DNA from: Marivirga lumbricoides
Lineage (GTDB): Bacteria; Bacteroidota; Bacteroidia; Cytophagales; Cyclobacteriaceae
Assembly: GCF_014636295.1 (NCBI RefSeq)
Contig: NZ_BMEC01000019.1
Location: 21,698 to 85,697 of the forward strand
Length of the DNA stretch: 64,000 nucleotides
Direction: 5' to 3'
The translations under genes were made by a program, and so were the position numbers. Of this stretch, positions 35,642-45,326 are shown piece after piece. The notes beneath the pieces were generated by a model. That model was not told the origin of the DNA and searched no databases. It saw nothing but the letters and a program-made list of their open reading frames with translations. The number at the start of each line of letters is the position of its first letter. Positions within the stretch are counted from its first letter, which is position 1.

Positions 35642-37174
35642 TTATAACTGGTCTATTTCTTTTAGGTATTGAGCTGCCTGCGTAAGAATTTTTGTTTTCT
35701 CTTCTTTAGGCTTTTTGTCCCATGTGCGATACATCATTACCACCCGTTGATTTTTCTCTAGTTTTTCGCGGTGCGCATCATAAAAATTCCAATACAGACT
35801 ATTAAATGGACAGGCTTTTTCTCCATATTTAGCTTTATGGTTATAAAAGCATTTACTACAGTAATTGCTCATCTTGTGAACATAATTAGCACTTGAGATA
35901 TAAGGTTTTGTGCCTATTATTCCTCCATCAGCAAACTGACTCATTCCCCGTGTATTGGTGATTTCCACCCACTCTATAGCATCAATGTAAACTCCCAGAT
36001 ACCAGGCATCCACCTCATTAGGATCGGTCATATTTAAAAGAGCAAAGTTCCCGGTAACCATTAAGCGTTGGATATGATGTGCATAGGCATCAGTTAAAGT
36101 CTGTTTTACTGCTTGTTTCACACAGTTCATTTTAGTATCTCCGGACCAATAGTAGGAGGGTAACTTTCTTGTATGGTCAAAATAGTTCTTGCTTGCGTAT
36201 TCAGGCATCTTTGCCCAATAAATCCCCCTCATGAATTCCCTCCATCCAATTATCTGCCTGATAAATCCTTCTACCTGGGCTATGTTTATCTTGCCTTCAT
36301 CTTCTTTCCAATAGTATAACACTTTTTCCACTACCTCTGCCGGTGTAATCATTTTTGAATTAAGTGCAAAGGAAATTCTGGCATGAAAAAGGAATTTATA
36401 TTTTGAATGCATCGCATCCTGATATTTACCAAAGTTAGGAAGAAGCTTTTTACAAAAATAACGTACAAACTGCAAAGCCTGGGAACGCTCTAAAGGCCAA
36501 TGAAAGTTTTCGGGATCCACTTCGCCAAAATACTTGCATCCGCTTTGTTTGATTTCTTTTACAAGGTCAGAAACATCAGTTTTATAGCTATAAGCTTCCG
36601 GAATAGGTACTTCTCCTTTATACTTCTTTCTGTTTTCTTCATCAAAATTCCATTTTCCTCCCAATGGCTCATTGCCTTCCATCAAAATGTTATGCTTTTT
36701 TCGCATCATCCTATAGAAATTCTCCATTATCAGCTGCTTCTTTCCTTTGAAAAAATCGGCAACATCCTCTCTTTCCGTATAAAAATGCTCGGTATCTTTA
36801 AAGCCGGTTCTTATTTCCAGCTTTTTACAAAGAGATTTAAGTTGTTCGTCAAGGCGATACTCATCCGGCAAAAGATACTCGAATTTTTTAAATTGATGCT
36901 TTTCAATAAGGCTAAGCAGGTTCTTTTCCAGGGATTGCTCATTCTTGCTGTCATTAATTGAAAGGTATATGATATTTTGATTTTTTTCTTCCAGATAGGT
37001 TTTGAATAGACGCATCGCTGCAAAAAAGGCTGTGATTTTCTGAATGTGATGAACTACATAATCTGTTTCCTGTCTCATTTCCATCATCACATAGGTAACC
37101 TCATCATTTCTTTCCTGAAACCAGGAATGTTGCTGGTTTAATTGATCACCCAGAATAAGCCTTAGTGTTTTCAT
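35642..37174 (-). CDS. Cryptochrome/photolyase-related protein, FeS-type (PhrB-like)
   Basis: The 510-residue product begins MKTLRLILGDQLN and carries the DPRP/FeS-BCP layout: an N-terminal Rossmann part and a helical FAD-binding domain (HARISFALNSKM; VEGFIRQIIGWREFMRGIYW, in part; DAYAHHIQRLMVTGNFALL, in part). A C-terminal Cys cluster follows (NYCSKCFYNHKAKYGEKACPF, in part), which with an upstream Cys (NCVKQ) ligates a 4Fe-4S cluster. Members are (6-4) photolyases that repair UV lesions with light or related photoreceptors. Stand-alone gene. Confidence 0.92.
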   Translation of the reverse strand: MKTLRLILGDQLNQQHSWFQERNDEVTYVMMEMRQETDYVVHHIQKITAFFAAMRLFKTYLEEKNQNIIYLSINDSKNEQSLEKNLLSLIEKHQFKKFEYLLPDEYRLDEQLKSLCKKLEIRTGFKDTEHFYTEREDVADFFKGKKQLIMENFYRMMRKKHNILMEGNEPLGGKWNFDEENRKKYKGEVPIPEAYSYKTDVSDLVKEIKQSGCKYFGEVDPENFHWPLERSQALQFVRYFCKKLLPNFGKYQDAMHSKYKFLFHARISFALNSKMITPAEVVEKVLYYWKEDEGKINIAQVEGFIRQIIGWREFMRGIYWAKMPEYASKNYFDHTRKLPSYYWSGDTKMNCVKQAVKQTLTDAYAHHIQRLMVTGNFALLNMTDPNEVDAWYLGVYIDAIEWVEITNTRGMSQFADGGIIGTKPYISSANYVHKMSNYCSKCFYNHKAKYGEKACPFNSLYWNFYDAHREKLEKNQRVVMMYRTWDKKPKEEKTKILTQAAQYLKEIDQL

Positions 37175-37325
37175 TGTGTCTTTTTTTAAGAACCAACAAT
37201 GATCTGAACTGAATGTTCTTTTAAACGGCTTGTATCTATTAAATAATGCTGAATTAACCCCAAGTTATTATTAACGTACCTAGATTATTGGTAACTTTAT
37301 AAAATAATTACTTGACTTTATCATT

Positions 37326-39959
37326 ATGAAAAAAATTCTGATCATTATCGGCAGTATTCTGGCATTTCTGGTTATTGCTATTGTTTTGGTGCCCATCATT
37401 TTTAAGGACAGAATAATAGAGGCTGTTCAAAAGGAAATAAATACCAGTGTTAATGCTACCGTGAACTTTGAACCTGAAAATGTAAGGATTTCCTTGTTGC
37501 CGGATTTCCCCAATCTTACTGTAGGTATAAAAGAACTCTCAGTTATTGGGAAAGAGGTATTTGAAGGGGATACGCTATTTGCCGCAAATGATCTTTCAGT
37601 GGAAGCAGATATTGTTTCCATTATAAAAGGGGAGCCTATCAGAATCAAAGGAATTATACTTGACCAGCCCGTGATAAATATCCTGGTACTGGAAGATGGC
37701 TCAGCTAATTATGATATAGTGGCTTCTTCTGAAGAAACAGATACCACAACTACTGAACAGTCTGAAGAAATGAAGATAGGAATTGACCATTGGGAAATTA
37801 CTAATGGGAAAGTTAGGTATTATGACCAGGCAGCTGACATGGCAGTTTCTTTAATTGGTTTAAATCATACCGGTAAAGGTGATTTTAAACAGACTGTTTT
37901 TGATATGGTTACAAAAACCACGGCTGATGATTTTTCATTTGCTTACGGTGGAGATGTGTATGTGGAACATAAAACCCTAAATGTGGAAATGATTCTGGGT
38001 ATGGACTTGGATGCCATGAGGTTCGACTTTAAGGAAACTACAGCTCAATTGAATGATTTCGAGCTCGGCTTTAATGGTTTTTTTGCTATGCCAACCGATG
38101 ATATTGAAATGGATGTGAATTTCTTTGTTGACGAAACTCAATTTAAAAGCCTTCTGTCTCTCGTGCCAGGTATGTATTCAGACGGTTTTGAAAACCTGGA
38201 AACCAGGGGAGAGTTCGACTTTAAAGGATTTGTTAGAGGAACATATACTGAAGAAAAATTACCTGCTTTTTCTGTTGATCTCAATGTTAGAGATGCATTC
38301 GTAAAGTCGCCTGATGTGCCGCTTCCTATTCAAAATATAAACCTGGATTTAATGGCTAAGAGTGAAACAGGAGATTTGAAGGATGGAGTTCTACAGGTCA
38401 AAAACTTCGGACTAACCATTGATCAGGATAAGTTTACAGCAAATGCAGTGGTAAATAATTTTGATGCTTTAATATGGGATTTAAATGCACAGGGAGCACT
38501 TAATCTTGATATCGTCTCCAAAATTACTCCTACAGAAGATTTTAATATGGGGGGTATAATCCGTGCGGATATCAACTCAAAGGGAAATTATGCTGCAGTA
38601 GAACAGGAAGATTATGAACAACTTAATACTTCAGGTACTTTGGTATTGAATAATTTCTTCTATTCCACTGCAGGCATGCCTGATGTGAAAATCGGTAGAG
38701 CCAATATGGTTTTTAATCCTGAATTTGTTGAATTGAGTGAAATGCAGGGTAATTTTGGTAAAAGTGATTTTGCAGTGAATGGTAAAGTGAGCAACTACCT
38801 TGCTTACATTTTAAATGAAGAGGCAAAGTTGGTTGGACAAATGACTCTGAGCTCAAAATTATTGGATATTAACGAGATGATGGGGCCGGAAGAGGAGGAG
38901 TCAACTACTCCGGAAGATACCACTTCTATGGAGTTAGTTGTTATTCCAAAAGACATTGATTTTACCTTCGAAGCTACTGTTCAAAGTATCTTGTATGATA
39001 ACTTTAACCTTAAGAATGCAAAAGGTAAAATGGTAATTAACAACGGTATCTTAACCATGGATCCAATGAGTTTTGATATGTTAGGTGGTCAAATATTGAT
39101 GAGTGGTACCTATAATACACAAGATGAGGATAATCCTAAATTTGCATTTAACCTTGATGTTGAGCAGTTAAGCATTCCTGAAACCTTTAAAAACGTAGTT
39201 ACCGTTCAGAAATTCGTTCCTGTGGCTGAAAAGCTTACAGGTAAATTTAGCACTGACTTTGCAATTAATGGGTTAATGACTCAGGAAATGATGCCTGATT
39301 TTGGAACATTAACGGGCTCAGGGATTGTGAAAATTGCACAAGCAGCTATAGTAGATTCTAAAATTATTAGTGGGGTAACCAAGCTATCTAATCTGGACCA
39401 GACGAACACTGTTAACTTAAAAGATTTATTAATGAAGGCAGAGATTAAGGATGGTAAGCTGAGCGTACAACCTTTTGATGTAGCTATAGATAAATATAAG
39501 GCTACGATAGACGGGTGGACTGCATATGATGGCAGCATTTTATACAACCTAAAAATGAACATTCCCACGGGAAGTATGGGCACGGCAGCTAATCAGGCTT
39601 TGTCTGGTTTGTTAGGCACCGATGTTAATGCAGTAGGTAGCAATATTAATCTTAATTTTAATATTGGAGGAACTTATGATAACCCGGATATTAAATTGGG
39701 CAAGGCTACTTCAGAGGGAGGGTCTGTTGCCGGAAATGTGAAATCGGCAGTTAAAGATAAAGTAAAGGAGGAAGCTGCTGCACTTAAAGAAGAAGTAAAT
39801 GCCAAAGTAGAAGTAGCTAAAGATAGTGCGCGGGCGGAAGCTGAAAGATTGAAGAAAAAGGCAGAAGAGGAGGCTAAAGCGAAAGCTGAAAAAGAGGCAG
39901 AAGAACTAAAAAAGAAAGCTAAAAATAAACTGAAAGATATATTCGGAGGAGGTAAATAA
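37326..39959 (+). CDS. AsmA-family envelope protein
   Basis: The 877-residue product has one N-terminal membrane anchor (about 3-26) and a long beta-rich periplasmic body. The AsmA N-terminal pattern (VNFEPENVRISLLPDFPNL, LSVEADIVSIIKGEPIRIKG) and the AsmA C-terminal module around residues 600-790 (MKAEIKDGKLSVQPFDVAI, WTAYDGSILYNLKMNIP) are visible. A last ~80-residue Ala/Lys/Glu helix ends the protein. AsmA-like proteins are thought to bridge the envelope and move phospholipid between membranes. Monocistronic with a very strong terminator. Confidence 0.88.
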   Translation: MKKILIIIGSILAFLVIAIVLVPIIFKDRIIEAVQKEINTSVNATVNFEPENVRISLLPDFPNLTVGIKELSVIGKEVFEGDTLFAANDLSVEADIVSIIKGEPIRIKGIILDQPVINILVLEDGSANYDIVASSEETDTTTTEQSEEMKIGIDHWEITNGKVRYYDQAADMAVSLIGLNHTGKGDFKQTVFDMVTKTTADDFSFAYGGDVYVEHKTLNVEMILGMDLDAMRFDFKETTAQLNDFELGFNGFFAMPTDDIEMDVNFFVDETQFKSLLSLVPGMYSDGFENLETRGEFDFKGFVRGTYTEEKLPAFSVDLNVRDAFVKSPDVPLPIQNINLDLMAKSETGDLKDGVLQVKNFGLTIDQDKFTANAVVNNFDALIWDLNAQGALNLDIVSKITPTEDFNMGGIIRADINSKGNYAAVEQEDYEQLNTSGTLVLNNFFYSTAGMPDVKIGRANMVFNPEFVELSEMQGNFGKSDFAVNGKVSNYLAYILNEEAKLVGQMTLSSKLLDINEMMGPEEEESTTPEDTTSMELVVIPKDIDFTFEATVQSILYDNFNLKNAKGKMVINNGILTMDPMSFDMLGGQILMSGTYNTQDEDNPKFAFNLDVEQLSIPETFKNVVTVQKFVPVAEKLTGKFSTDFAINGLMTQEMMPDFGTLTGSGIVKIAQAAIVDSKIISGVTKLSNLDQTNTVNLKDLLMKAEIKDGKLSVQPFDVAIDKYKATIDGWTAYDGSILYNLKMNIPTGSMGTAANQALSGLLGTDVNAVGSNINLNFNIGGTYDNPDIKLGKATSEGGSVAGNVKSAVKDKVKEEAAALKEEVNAKVEVAKDSARAEAERLKKKAEEEAKAKAEKEAEELKKKAKNKLKDIFGGGK

Positions 39960-39983
39960 GTTTTGTTTACTCTTTTATTAACA

Positions 39984-40034
39984 AACCTCATTTTCAAAGT
40001 GAATTTCACTTTGAAAATGAGGTTATTTTATTTT
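39984..40034 (+). terminator. Strong hairpin terminator after the AsmA gene
   Basis: AACCTCATTTTCAAAGTGA (39984-40002) is perfectly complementary to the 19 bases at 40006-40024 across a 3-base loop, followed by a T-rich tail. It lies 25 bases after the AsmA gene stop. Confidence 0.88.
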
Positions 40035-40181
40035 AGAATTTAAACATTTATTCTCATTTACGTTATCGATAGAAAAGGGTAATAGGTGTACCTGAAAAAG
40101 TCCAATTTTGATGAAGGGCGACCAAAATTATTTACCTATTTTTACGTATTCATTTATTTCAAGTAAAAAAAATCTAAAAAT

Positions 40182-41813
40182 ATGCCAAAGGGAATTTACC
40201 AAGTGCCATTTGCAGAAAACGAGCCGGTGAACAGCTATGCACCCGGTACTCCGGAAAGAGAGCTATTACAAAATGCATTAAAAGAAGCGCGTTCCAAAGA
40301 AGTTGATATACCTATGTATATCGGTGCAGATGAGGTGAAAACCGGAAAAAAATTACCATTAAATCCTCCTCATGATCACCAACACCTTTTAGGCCACTTT
40401 CATGAAGGTGACAGCAGCCATGTAGAGCAAGCTATAAAAGCAGCTTTGGCAGCAAAAGAAAAATGGGCCAGCCTTAGTTGGGAACATAGGGCATCCATCT
40501 TTTTGAAAGCAGCAGATTTAATAGCAGGGCCTTATAGATACAAAATAAATGCTGCTACTATGTTAGGGCAGTCTAAAAGTCCTTACCAGGCTGAAATTGA
40601 TAGCGCTTGTGAACTAATCGACTTCCTTCGATTTAATGTTCAATATATGACTGAAATTTATAGTGAGCAGCCTGAATCAGCACCCGGAGTGTGGAATAGA
40701 TTGGAATACAGACCGCTAGAAGGATTTGTTTTCGCTATTACGCCATTCAACTTTACAGCTATTGCTGGTAATTTGCCATCAAGTGCTGCTTTAATGGGTA
40801 ATACAGTGGTTTGGAAGCCAGCGTACACTCAAATTTATGCTGCGGATATTATTATGCAGGTATTTAAAGAAGCGGGATTACCTGATGGGGTAATTAACCT
40901 AGTTTATGTAAATGGTCCTACTGCCGGTGATGTGGTATTTAAACACCCTGAATTTTCAGGCCTGCATTTTACTGGAAGTACCGAAGTATTTAAGAACTTA
41001 TGGAAGACTATTGGAGAAAATATTGATATCTATAAGTCATATCCAAGAATAGTTGGTGAAACAGGTGGGAAAGATTTTATATTGGCTCACCCTACTTCTC
41101 ACGCTAAAGACGTTGCAACGGCAATTACCAGAGGTGCATTTGAATTCCAGGGCCAGAAGTGTTCTGCTGCTTCAAGAGTTTACCTTCCGGATAATATCTC
41201 TGAAGAAGTATTGAAATTTGTAAAAGAGGATGTTAAGGACATTCAAATGGGAGGAGTTGAAGATTTTGAAAACTTCTTTAACGCGGTAATTGACAAAAAG
41301 TCTTTTGATAAAATCGCTGGTTACATTGAAAAAGTGAAAGATAGCAATGTGGCTGAGATAGTTGCTGGTGGAGAGTATGATGATTCTAAAGGATATTTTA
41401 TTCAGCCAACTGTAGTGGTAACAAAGGACCCTCAGTTCCTTACCATGAAAGAAGAAATATTTGGTCCGGTGGTGACTATTTATGTATATAAGCAAGATAA
41501 TTTTGAAGAAACGCTTACCTTGGTGGATGAAACTTCACCTTATGCTTTAACAGGCGCTATATTTAGCCAGGATCGCTACGCTATAGAGTTAGCTACTAAG
41601 AAATTATCTCAATCGGCCGGTAATTTTTATATTAATGATAAACCAACCGGAGCCGTTGTAGGTCAGCAGCCATTTGGAGGAGCCAGAGGTTCAGGTACAA
41701 ACGATAAAGCAGGCTCTAAGCTTAATTTATTGCGTTGGGCTTCTGCCAGAACTATTAAAGAAACATTCGTTCCGGCTACTAACTACCGCTATCCGTTTAT
41801 GGATAAAGAGTAA
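40182..41813 (+). CDS. pruA: L-glutamate gamma-semialdehyde (1-pyrroline-5-carboxylate) dehydrogenase
   Basis: The 543-residue product is an aldehyde dehydrogenase of the P5CDH type, the second step of proline breakdown to glutamate. It shows FAITPFNFTAIAGNLP, the NAD-site FTGSTEVFKNLW, general-base Glu293 in VGETGGKDF, catalytic Cys327 in FQGQKCSAASR, and the C-terminal GARGSGTNDKAGS. The length and N-terminal helical arm match the mitochondrial/Bacteroidota single-domain form, not the fused PutA. No proline dehydrogenase gene is adjacent. Confidence 0.95.
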   Translation: MPKGIYQVPFAENEPVNSYAPGTPERELLQNALKEARSKEVDIPMYIGADEVKTGKKLPLNPPHDHQHLLGHFHEGDSSHVEQAIKAALAAKEKWASLSWEHRASIFLKAADLIAGPYRYKINAATMLGQSKSPYQAEIDSACELIDFLRFNVQYMTEIYSEQPESAPGVWNRLEYRPLEGFVFAITPFNFTAIAGNLPSSAALMGNTVVWKPAYTQIYAADIIMQVFKEAGLPDGVINLVYVNGPTAGDVVFKHPEFSGLHFTGSTEVFKNLWKTIGENIDIYKSYPRIVGETGGKDFILAHPTSHAKDVATAITRGAFEFQGQKCSAASRVYLPDNISEEVLKFVKEDVKDIQMGGVEDFENFFNAVIDKKSFDKIAGYIEKVKDSNVAEIVAGGEYDDSKGYFIQPTVVVTKDPQFLTMKEEIFGPVVTIYVYKQDNFEETLTLVDETSPYALTGAIFSQDRYAIELATKKLSQSAGNFYINDKPTGAVVGQQPFGGARGSGTNDKAGSKLNLLRWASARTIKETFVPATNYRYPFMDKE

Positions 41814-41843
41814 ATGCTAATATAATATTGTTTTTGAGTACTA

Positions 41844-41875
41844 AGCCCCGGAATTACAATTCCGGGGCTTTTTTT
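41844..41875 (+). terminator. Terminator of pruA
   Basis: AGCCCCGGAATT and AATTCCGGGGCT form a 12-bp GC-rich stem with a 2-base loop nominally (a few A-T pairs will open) and a run of T. Confidence 0.93.
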
Positions 41876-42027
41876 GTCAGATGAAAAATGATATTATCTA
41901 TATTATACAGTATGAAATTTATATACGAATAGAAAATTTTTGAAATTGTATTTTATTTAAATATTTTATAGTGATTATGTAATATTTTATGTTATATTTA
42001 TGTAGAACCATTTAAACATAAAATATT

Positions 42028-43503
42028 ATGAAAATTTTATTAGCCTTAATTATTACCTCCATGATTTTGTTTTACAGCTGTAAAAATGGAGAAGAGTCGC
42101 TTTTAATAGCAAAAAAGGGGGAAGTCTCATTTTCATTTGCTCTAAATGAAAGTAATGAAAATGGAAGAGTAATTTCCAGTATTCCTACTGGGTCAATCAT
42201 TCAACTGAGTATTAAAACTTTAGAAGGAACTGAAGTTTTATCTAGAAAACAAGTAAGCATTCTTTCTCTTAATGGGGTGTATGCTAGCGAACCTTTTGAA
42301 CTAGTGGAAGGTTCTTACGTTCTGACAGAATTCCTCATACTTAATTCGGAAGGAGAAGTGTTGTATGCAACACCTGTTTCAGGATCACCAAAGGAGGAAT
42401 TAGTTAGTATTTCTCTTCCCTATTCATTTTCTGTGGCACCAGACCATGTCTCTCAGGTTTCTATGGAAGTTTTAGATGTTTCCACCTTAACTCCTGAAGA
42501 TATAGGCTACACATCCTTAAACTTTAAAATTACTCATCATTTTTTCTTGTCGGTGTTCAAAATTGATGAAAATACGCAAACGTTTGCTGAGGCGGATGCT
42601 TATATTATCCAAAATCAGGATACTTTGAAAGAGCTTTCTATTGAGGCTAAAATTAATGCACTCTCTTTTTCCGGAAATGACACATCTGTATTTACGCTGG
42701 TAATTATAAAAGATGGGTTTGCTAAATATTCTGAGGAGTGGACTATTAAAGAAATTAGAGATCAATCTGATAATGCAATAGTGTCAGTTACGTTAATACC
42801 TGCACTCACTTTTGTGGCTCTACCAAACGGTTATAATACCCCTGATGAAAGTAATTTTTCATTTGCTCTACGCTATCCAGATAATATAATTATAGATTGG
42901 GGAGATGGTGTGATTGATTCTCTATCTGGAACTGATATAGATGGTCACCTTGAACATACATATGAGAAAACTAAACGCCACTTTGTTAGTGTTACAGGGG
43001 ATATTGATCGGGTAGAAGAATTTTATTCTTACTATGGGCAGGGGAAGTTGGCTGAAATTAATCTTAAAAATCTTCCCTCCCTTAAAGATTTTAGATATGG
43101 TTACAACGGGCATGAAGGAACATTTCCTTTAATTATGGACTTTACTCATAATACTCAGTTGAGATTGCTAGATTTAGCTGGTAATTACAACTTGGATAAG
43201 ATAATTATTAGTGAGACTAATAGCCTTCTTAACATATCCTTATTTAGTTTAGAAAATATCTCTACGCAAGATTTAGATCAATTTGTTGATGCATTGTATT
43301 CATCTGTAGTTGCAAATAACCGAAGAGAAGGTTATATATCCATTGCGATTGAAGATGGTGATGAAATAGTTGTAACAGGTCCTCCATCACAAACGGCTTT
43401 GGCAAAATTCAGAATAATGAGAGATCAATATGATTGGTACTTTGATTCTCCATTTGATGAAGAATTAGATAAAATTAATTTACAAGCATATGTGGAGCAA
43501 TAG
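42028..43503 (+). CDS. Lipoprotein with PKD-like WGDG motif and LRR-like repeats, paralogue 1
   Basis: The 491-residue product has a lipobox ending in Cys18 (LFYSC) followed by KNGEE. The first ~260 residues are beta-rich with a conserved SFSFALNESNENGR start. A Y-P-D-N-I-I-I-DWGDG motif with LEHTYEKTKRHFVSV follows, the core of a PKD-like or BspA-type domain. Then come LRR-like segments (LAEINLKNLPSLKDFRYG, LRLLDLAGNYNLDKIIIS) and a final VDALYSSVVANNR block seen in BspA-like proteins. A second copy follows 211 bases downstream. Surface-exposed binding role is inferred. Confidence 0.78.
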   Translation: MKILLALIITSMILFYSCKNGEESLLIAKKGEVSFSFALNESNENGRVISSIPTGSIIQLSIKTLEGTEVLSRKQVSILSLNGVYASEPFELVEGSYVLTEFLILNSEGEVLYATPVSGSPKEELVSISLPYSFSVAPDHVSQVSMEVLDVSTLTPEDIGYTSLNFKITHHFFLSVFKIDENTQTFAEADAYIIQNQDTLKELSIEAKINALSFSGNDTSVFTLVIIKDGFAKYSEEWTIKEIRDQSDNAIVSVTLIPALTFVALPNGYNTPDESNFSFALRYPDNIIIDWGDGVIDSLSGTDIDGHLEHTYEKTKRHFVSVTGDIDRVEEFYSYYGQGKLAEINLKNLPSLKDFRYGYNGHEGTFPLIMDFTHNTQLRLLDLAGNYNLDKIIISETNSLLNISLFSLENISTQDLDQFVDALYSSVVANNRREGYISIAIEDGDEIVVTGPPSQTALAKFRIMRDQYDWYFDSPFDEELDKINLQAYVEQ

Positions 43504-43527
43504 TTAGTACTGTTATTTTAATGGCAC

Positions 43528-43563
43528 AAAAAGCTTCAGGGTGAAAACTCTGAAGCTTTTTTT
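43528..43563 (+). terminator. Terminator of paralogue 1
   Basis: AAAAAGCTTCAG (43528-43539) pairs with CTGAAGCTTTTT (43550-43561), then T residues. It separates the two tandem paralogues, so each probably has its own promoter. Confidence 0.9.
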
Positions 43564-43714
43564 ATGCATTGTAAAAGTCGGTGATTTCATGCTAATAAAT
43601 TTTTTAATTGAGGATAGAGAGTAAGTGGAAGTTTTACAATAATTAATTATAATATTATAATAATAAATTCATAAAAATATGTAGCTTCATATATGAACCT
43701 TAAAATAACATATT

Positions 43715-45193
43715 ATGAAAACTTTATTAACCTTAATTATTACCTCTTTTATATTGACCAGCAGTTGTAAGAACGGAAGAGAAATCCCCATGCTAGCAAA
43801 AATGGGTGAGGTCTCATTTTCATTTGCTTTAAATGAAAGTAATGAAAATGGAAGAAATATGATAAGTAATATTCCTGCAGGCTCAGTAATTCAATTGAGC
43901 ATACAAACTCAAGAAGGAACGGAGATTTTAACACGTGAACAGGTAGGTATTTTATCTTTTAATGACTCTTATGCTACTGAGCCTATTGAATTAGTGGAAG
44001 ATACTTATGTTCTGACAGAATTTATCATACTTGATGCAGCTGGAGATGTACTATATGCTACACCCATAGCTGGTTCCCCCAAAGAAGATTTAGTGAGTAT
44101 TTCTCTTCCATTTACATTTTCAGTCGTAGCGGATAATATAGAGCAATTTTCTATGGAGGTACTAGATGTTTCTACTTTAACTCCTGAAGACATTGGATAT
44201 GCCTCCTTAAACTTTAAAATTTCCCATCATTTCTTTCTTTCTGTATTTAAAATAGAATCAAATTTGCAAACGTTTGCAGAAGCTGAGGCTTATATCATTC
44301 AGAATCAGGATACATTGAAAGAGTTTTCTATTGAGGCTAAAATTAATGCGCTTTCCTTTCCCGGTGAAGATACATCTGTATTTACGCTGGTAATTATAAA
44401 AGATGGTTTCGCTAAATATTCCAAAAAATGGACAATTGAAGAGATTAAAGATAATTCCGATAATTCAATAGTTACTGTTACATTAATACCTGCACTCACT
44501 TTTGGGGCTCTACCAAACGTTTACGCTACCTCTGATGAAAGTGATTTTTCATTTGCTCTATATTATCCAGATAATATAATTATAGATTGGGGAGATGGTG
44601 TGATTGATTCTCTATCTGGAACTGATATAAATGGTCCCCTTGAACATACATATGAGAAAACTAAACGCTACTTTGTTAGTGTTACAGGGGATATTGATCG
44701 GGTAGAAGGATTTTATTCTTACTATGGGCAGGGGCAGTTGGCTGAAATTAATCTTAAAAATCTTCCCTCCCTTAAAGATTTTAGATATGGTTACAACGGG
44801 CGTGAAGGAACATTTCCTTTAATTATGGACTTTACTCATAATGCTCAGTTGGAATTACTAGATTTAACTGATAATTACAACTTGGATAAGATAATTATTA
44901 GTGAGACTAATAGTCTTCTTGACATATCCTTATTTAGTTTAGAAAATATCTCTACACAAGATTTAGATCAATTTGTTGATGCATTATATTCATCTGTAGT
45001 TGCAAATAACCGAAGGGGAGGTTATATAGCCCTTGCGATTGAAATCGGGGATGGTGAAATAGTTGTAACAGGTCCTCCATCACAAGCTGCTTTGGCAAAA
45101 TTCAGAATAATGAGAGATCAGTATGATTGGTACTTTGATTTTGATTTAGGAGAGCAAAGGAGCGAAAGCAATCCACAAGCTTATGTGAAGTAA
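43715..45193 (+). CDS. Lipoprotein with PKD-like WGDG motif and LRR-like repeats, paralogue 2
   Basis: The 492-residue product has the same architecture as the preceding gene: lipobox ending Cys18 (LTSSC), SFSFALNESNENGR, DWGDG and LEHTYEKTKRYF, LRR-like segments and VDALYSSVVANNR. The 5' half differs from paralogue 1 at many sites, including a one-codon length change. From about 44475 on the DNA is nearly identical to that from about 42785, with runs above 60 identical bases. The last 25 or so residues diverge again. Tandem duplication with later gene conversion is inferred. Confidence 0.78.
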   Translation: MKTLLTLIITSFILTSSCKNGREIPMLAKMGEVSFSFALNESNENGRNMISNIPAGSVIQLSIQTQEGTEILTREQVGILSFNDSYATEPIELVEDTYVLTEFIILDAAGDVLYATPIAGSPKEDLVSISLPFTFSVVADNIEQFSMEVLDVSTLTPEDIGYASLNFKISHHFFLSVFKIESNLQTFAEAEAYIIQNQDTLKEFSIEAKINALSFPGEDTSVFTLVIIKDGFAKYSKKWTIEEIKDNSDNSIVTVTLIPALTFGALPNVYATSDESDFSFALYYPDNIIIDWGDGVIDSLSGTDINGPLEHTYEKTKRYFVSVTGDIDRVEGFYSYYGQGQLAEINLKNLPSLKDFRYGYNGREGTFPLIMDFTHNAQLELLDLTDNYNLDKIIISETNSLLDISLFSLENISTQDLDQFVDALYSSVVANNRRGGYIALAIEIGDGEIVVTGPPSQAALAKFRIMRDQYDWYFDFDLGEQRSESNPQAYVK

Positions 45194-45221
45194 TAGTGAA
45201 GCAAGTAATTGAAGGTATTAA

Positions 45222-45257
45222 TACAAAAGCCTTTGGAGCAATTTAAAGGCTTTTGTA
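45222..45257 (+). terminator. Hairpin terminator after paralogue 2
   Basis: TACAAAAGCCTTT (45222-45234) and AAAGGCTTTTGTA (45245-45257) form a perfect 13-bp stem with a 10-base loop; the tail is only moderately T-rich. Confidence 0.75.
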
Positions 45258-45303
45258 CTTTAGTTTTAATAATAACATTCCTTAAATCCCCATATCATTT
45301 AAC

Positions 45304-45311
45304 TACCTTTG
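45304..45311 (+). promoter_or_regulatory. Putative -7 promoter box of the helicase gene
   Basis: TACCTTTG, the same word as before typA, lies 15 bases before the ATG at 45327. This would give a very short leader. The in-frame TTG at 45309 falls inside this box, which supports the ATG as the real start. Confidence 0.4.
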
Positions 45312-45326
45312 CTCAAATATTATATA

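Noticed and set aside
45309-45326. TTG start for the helicase at 45309
   Set aside because: It lies inside a promoter-like TACCTTTG box, and the ATG at 45327 gives the usual N-terminus of the family.
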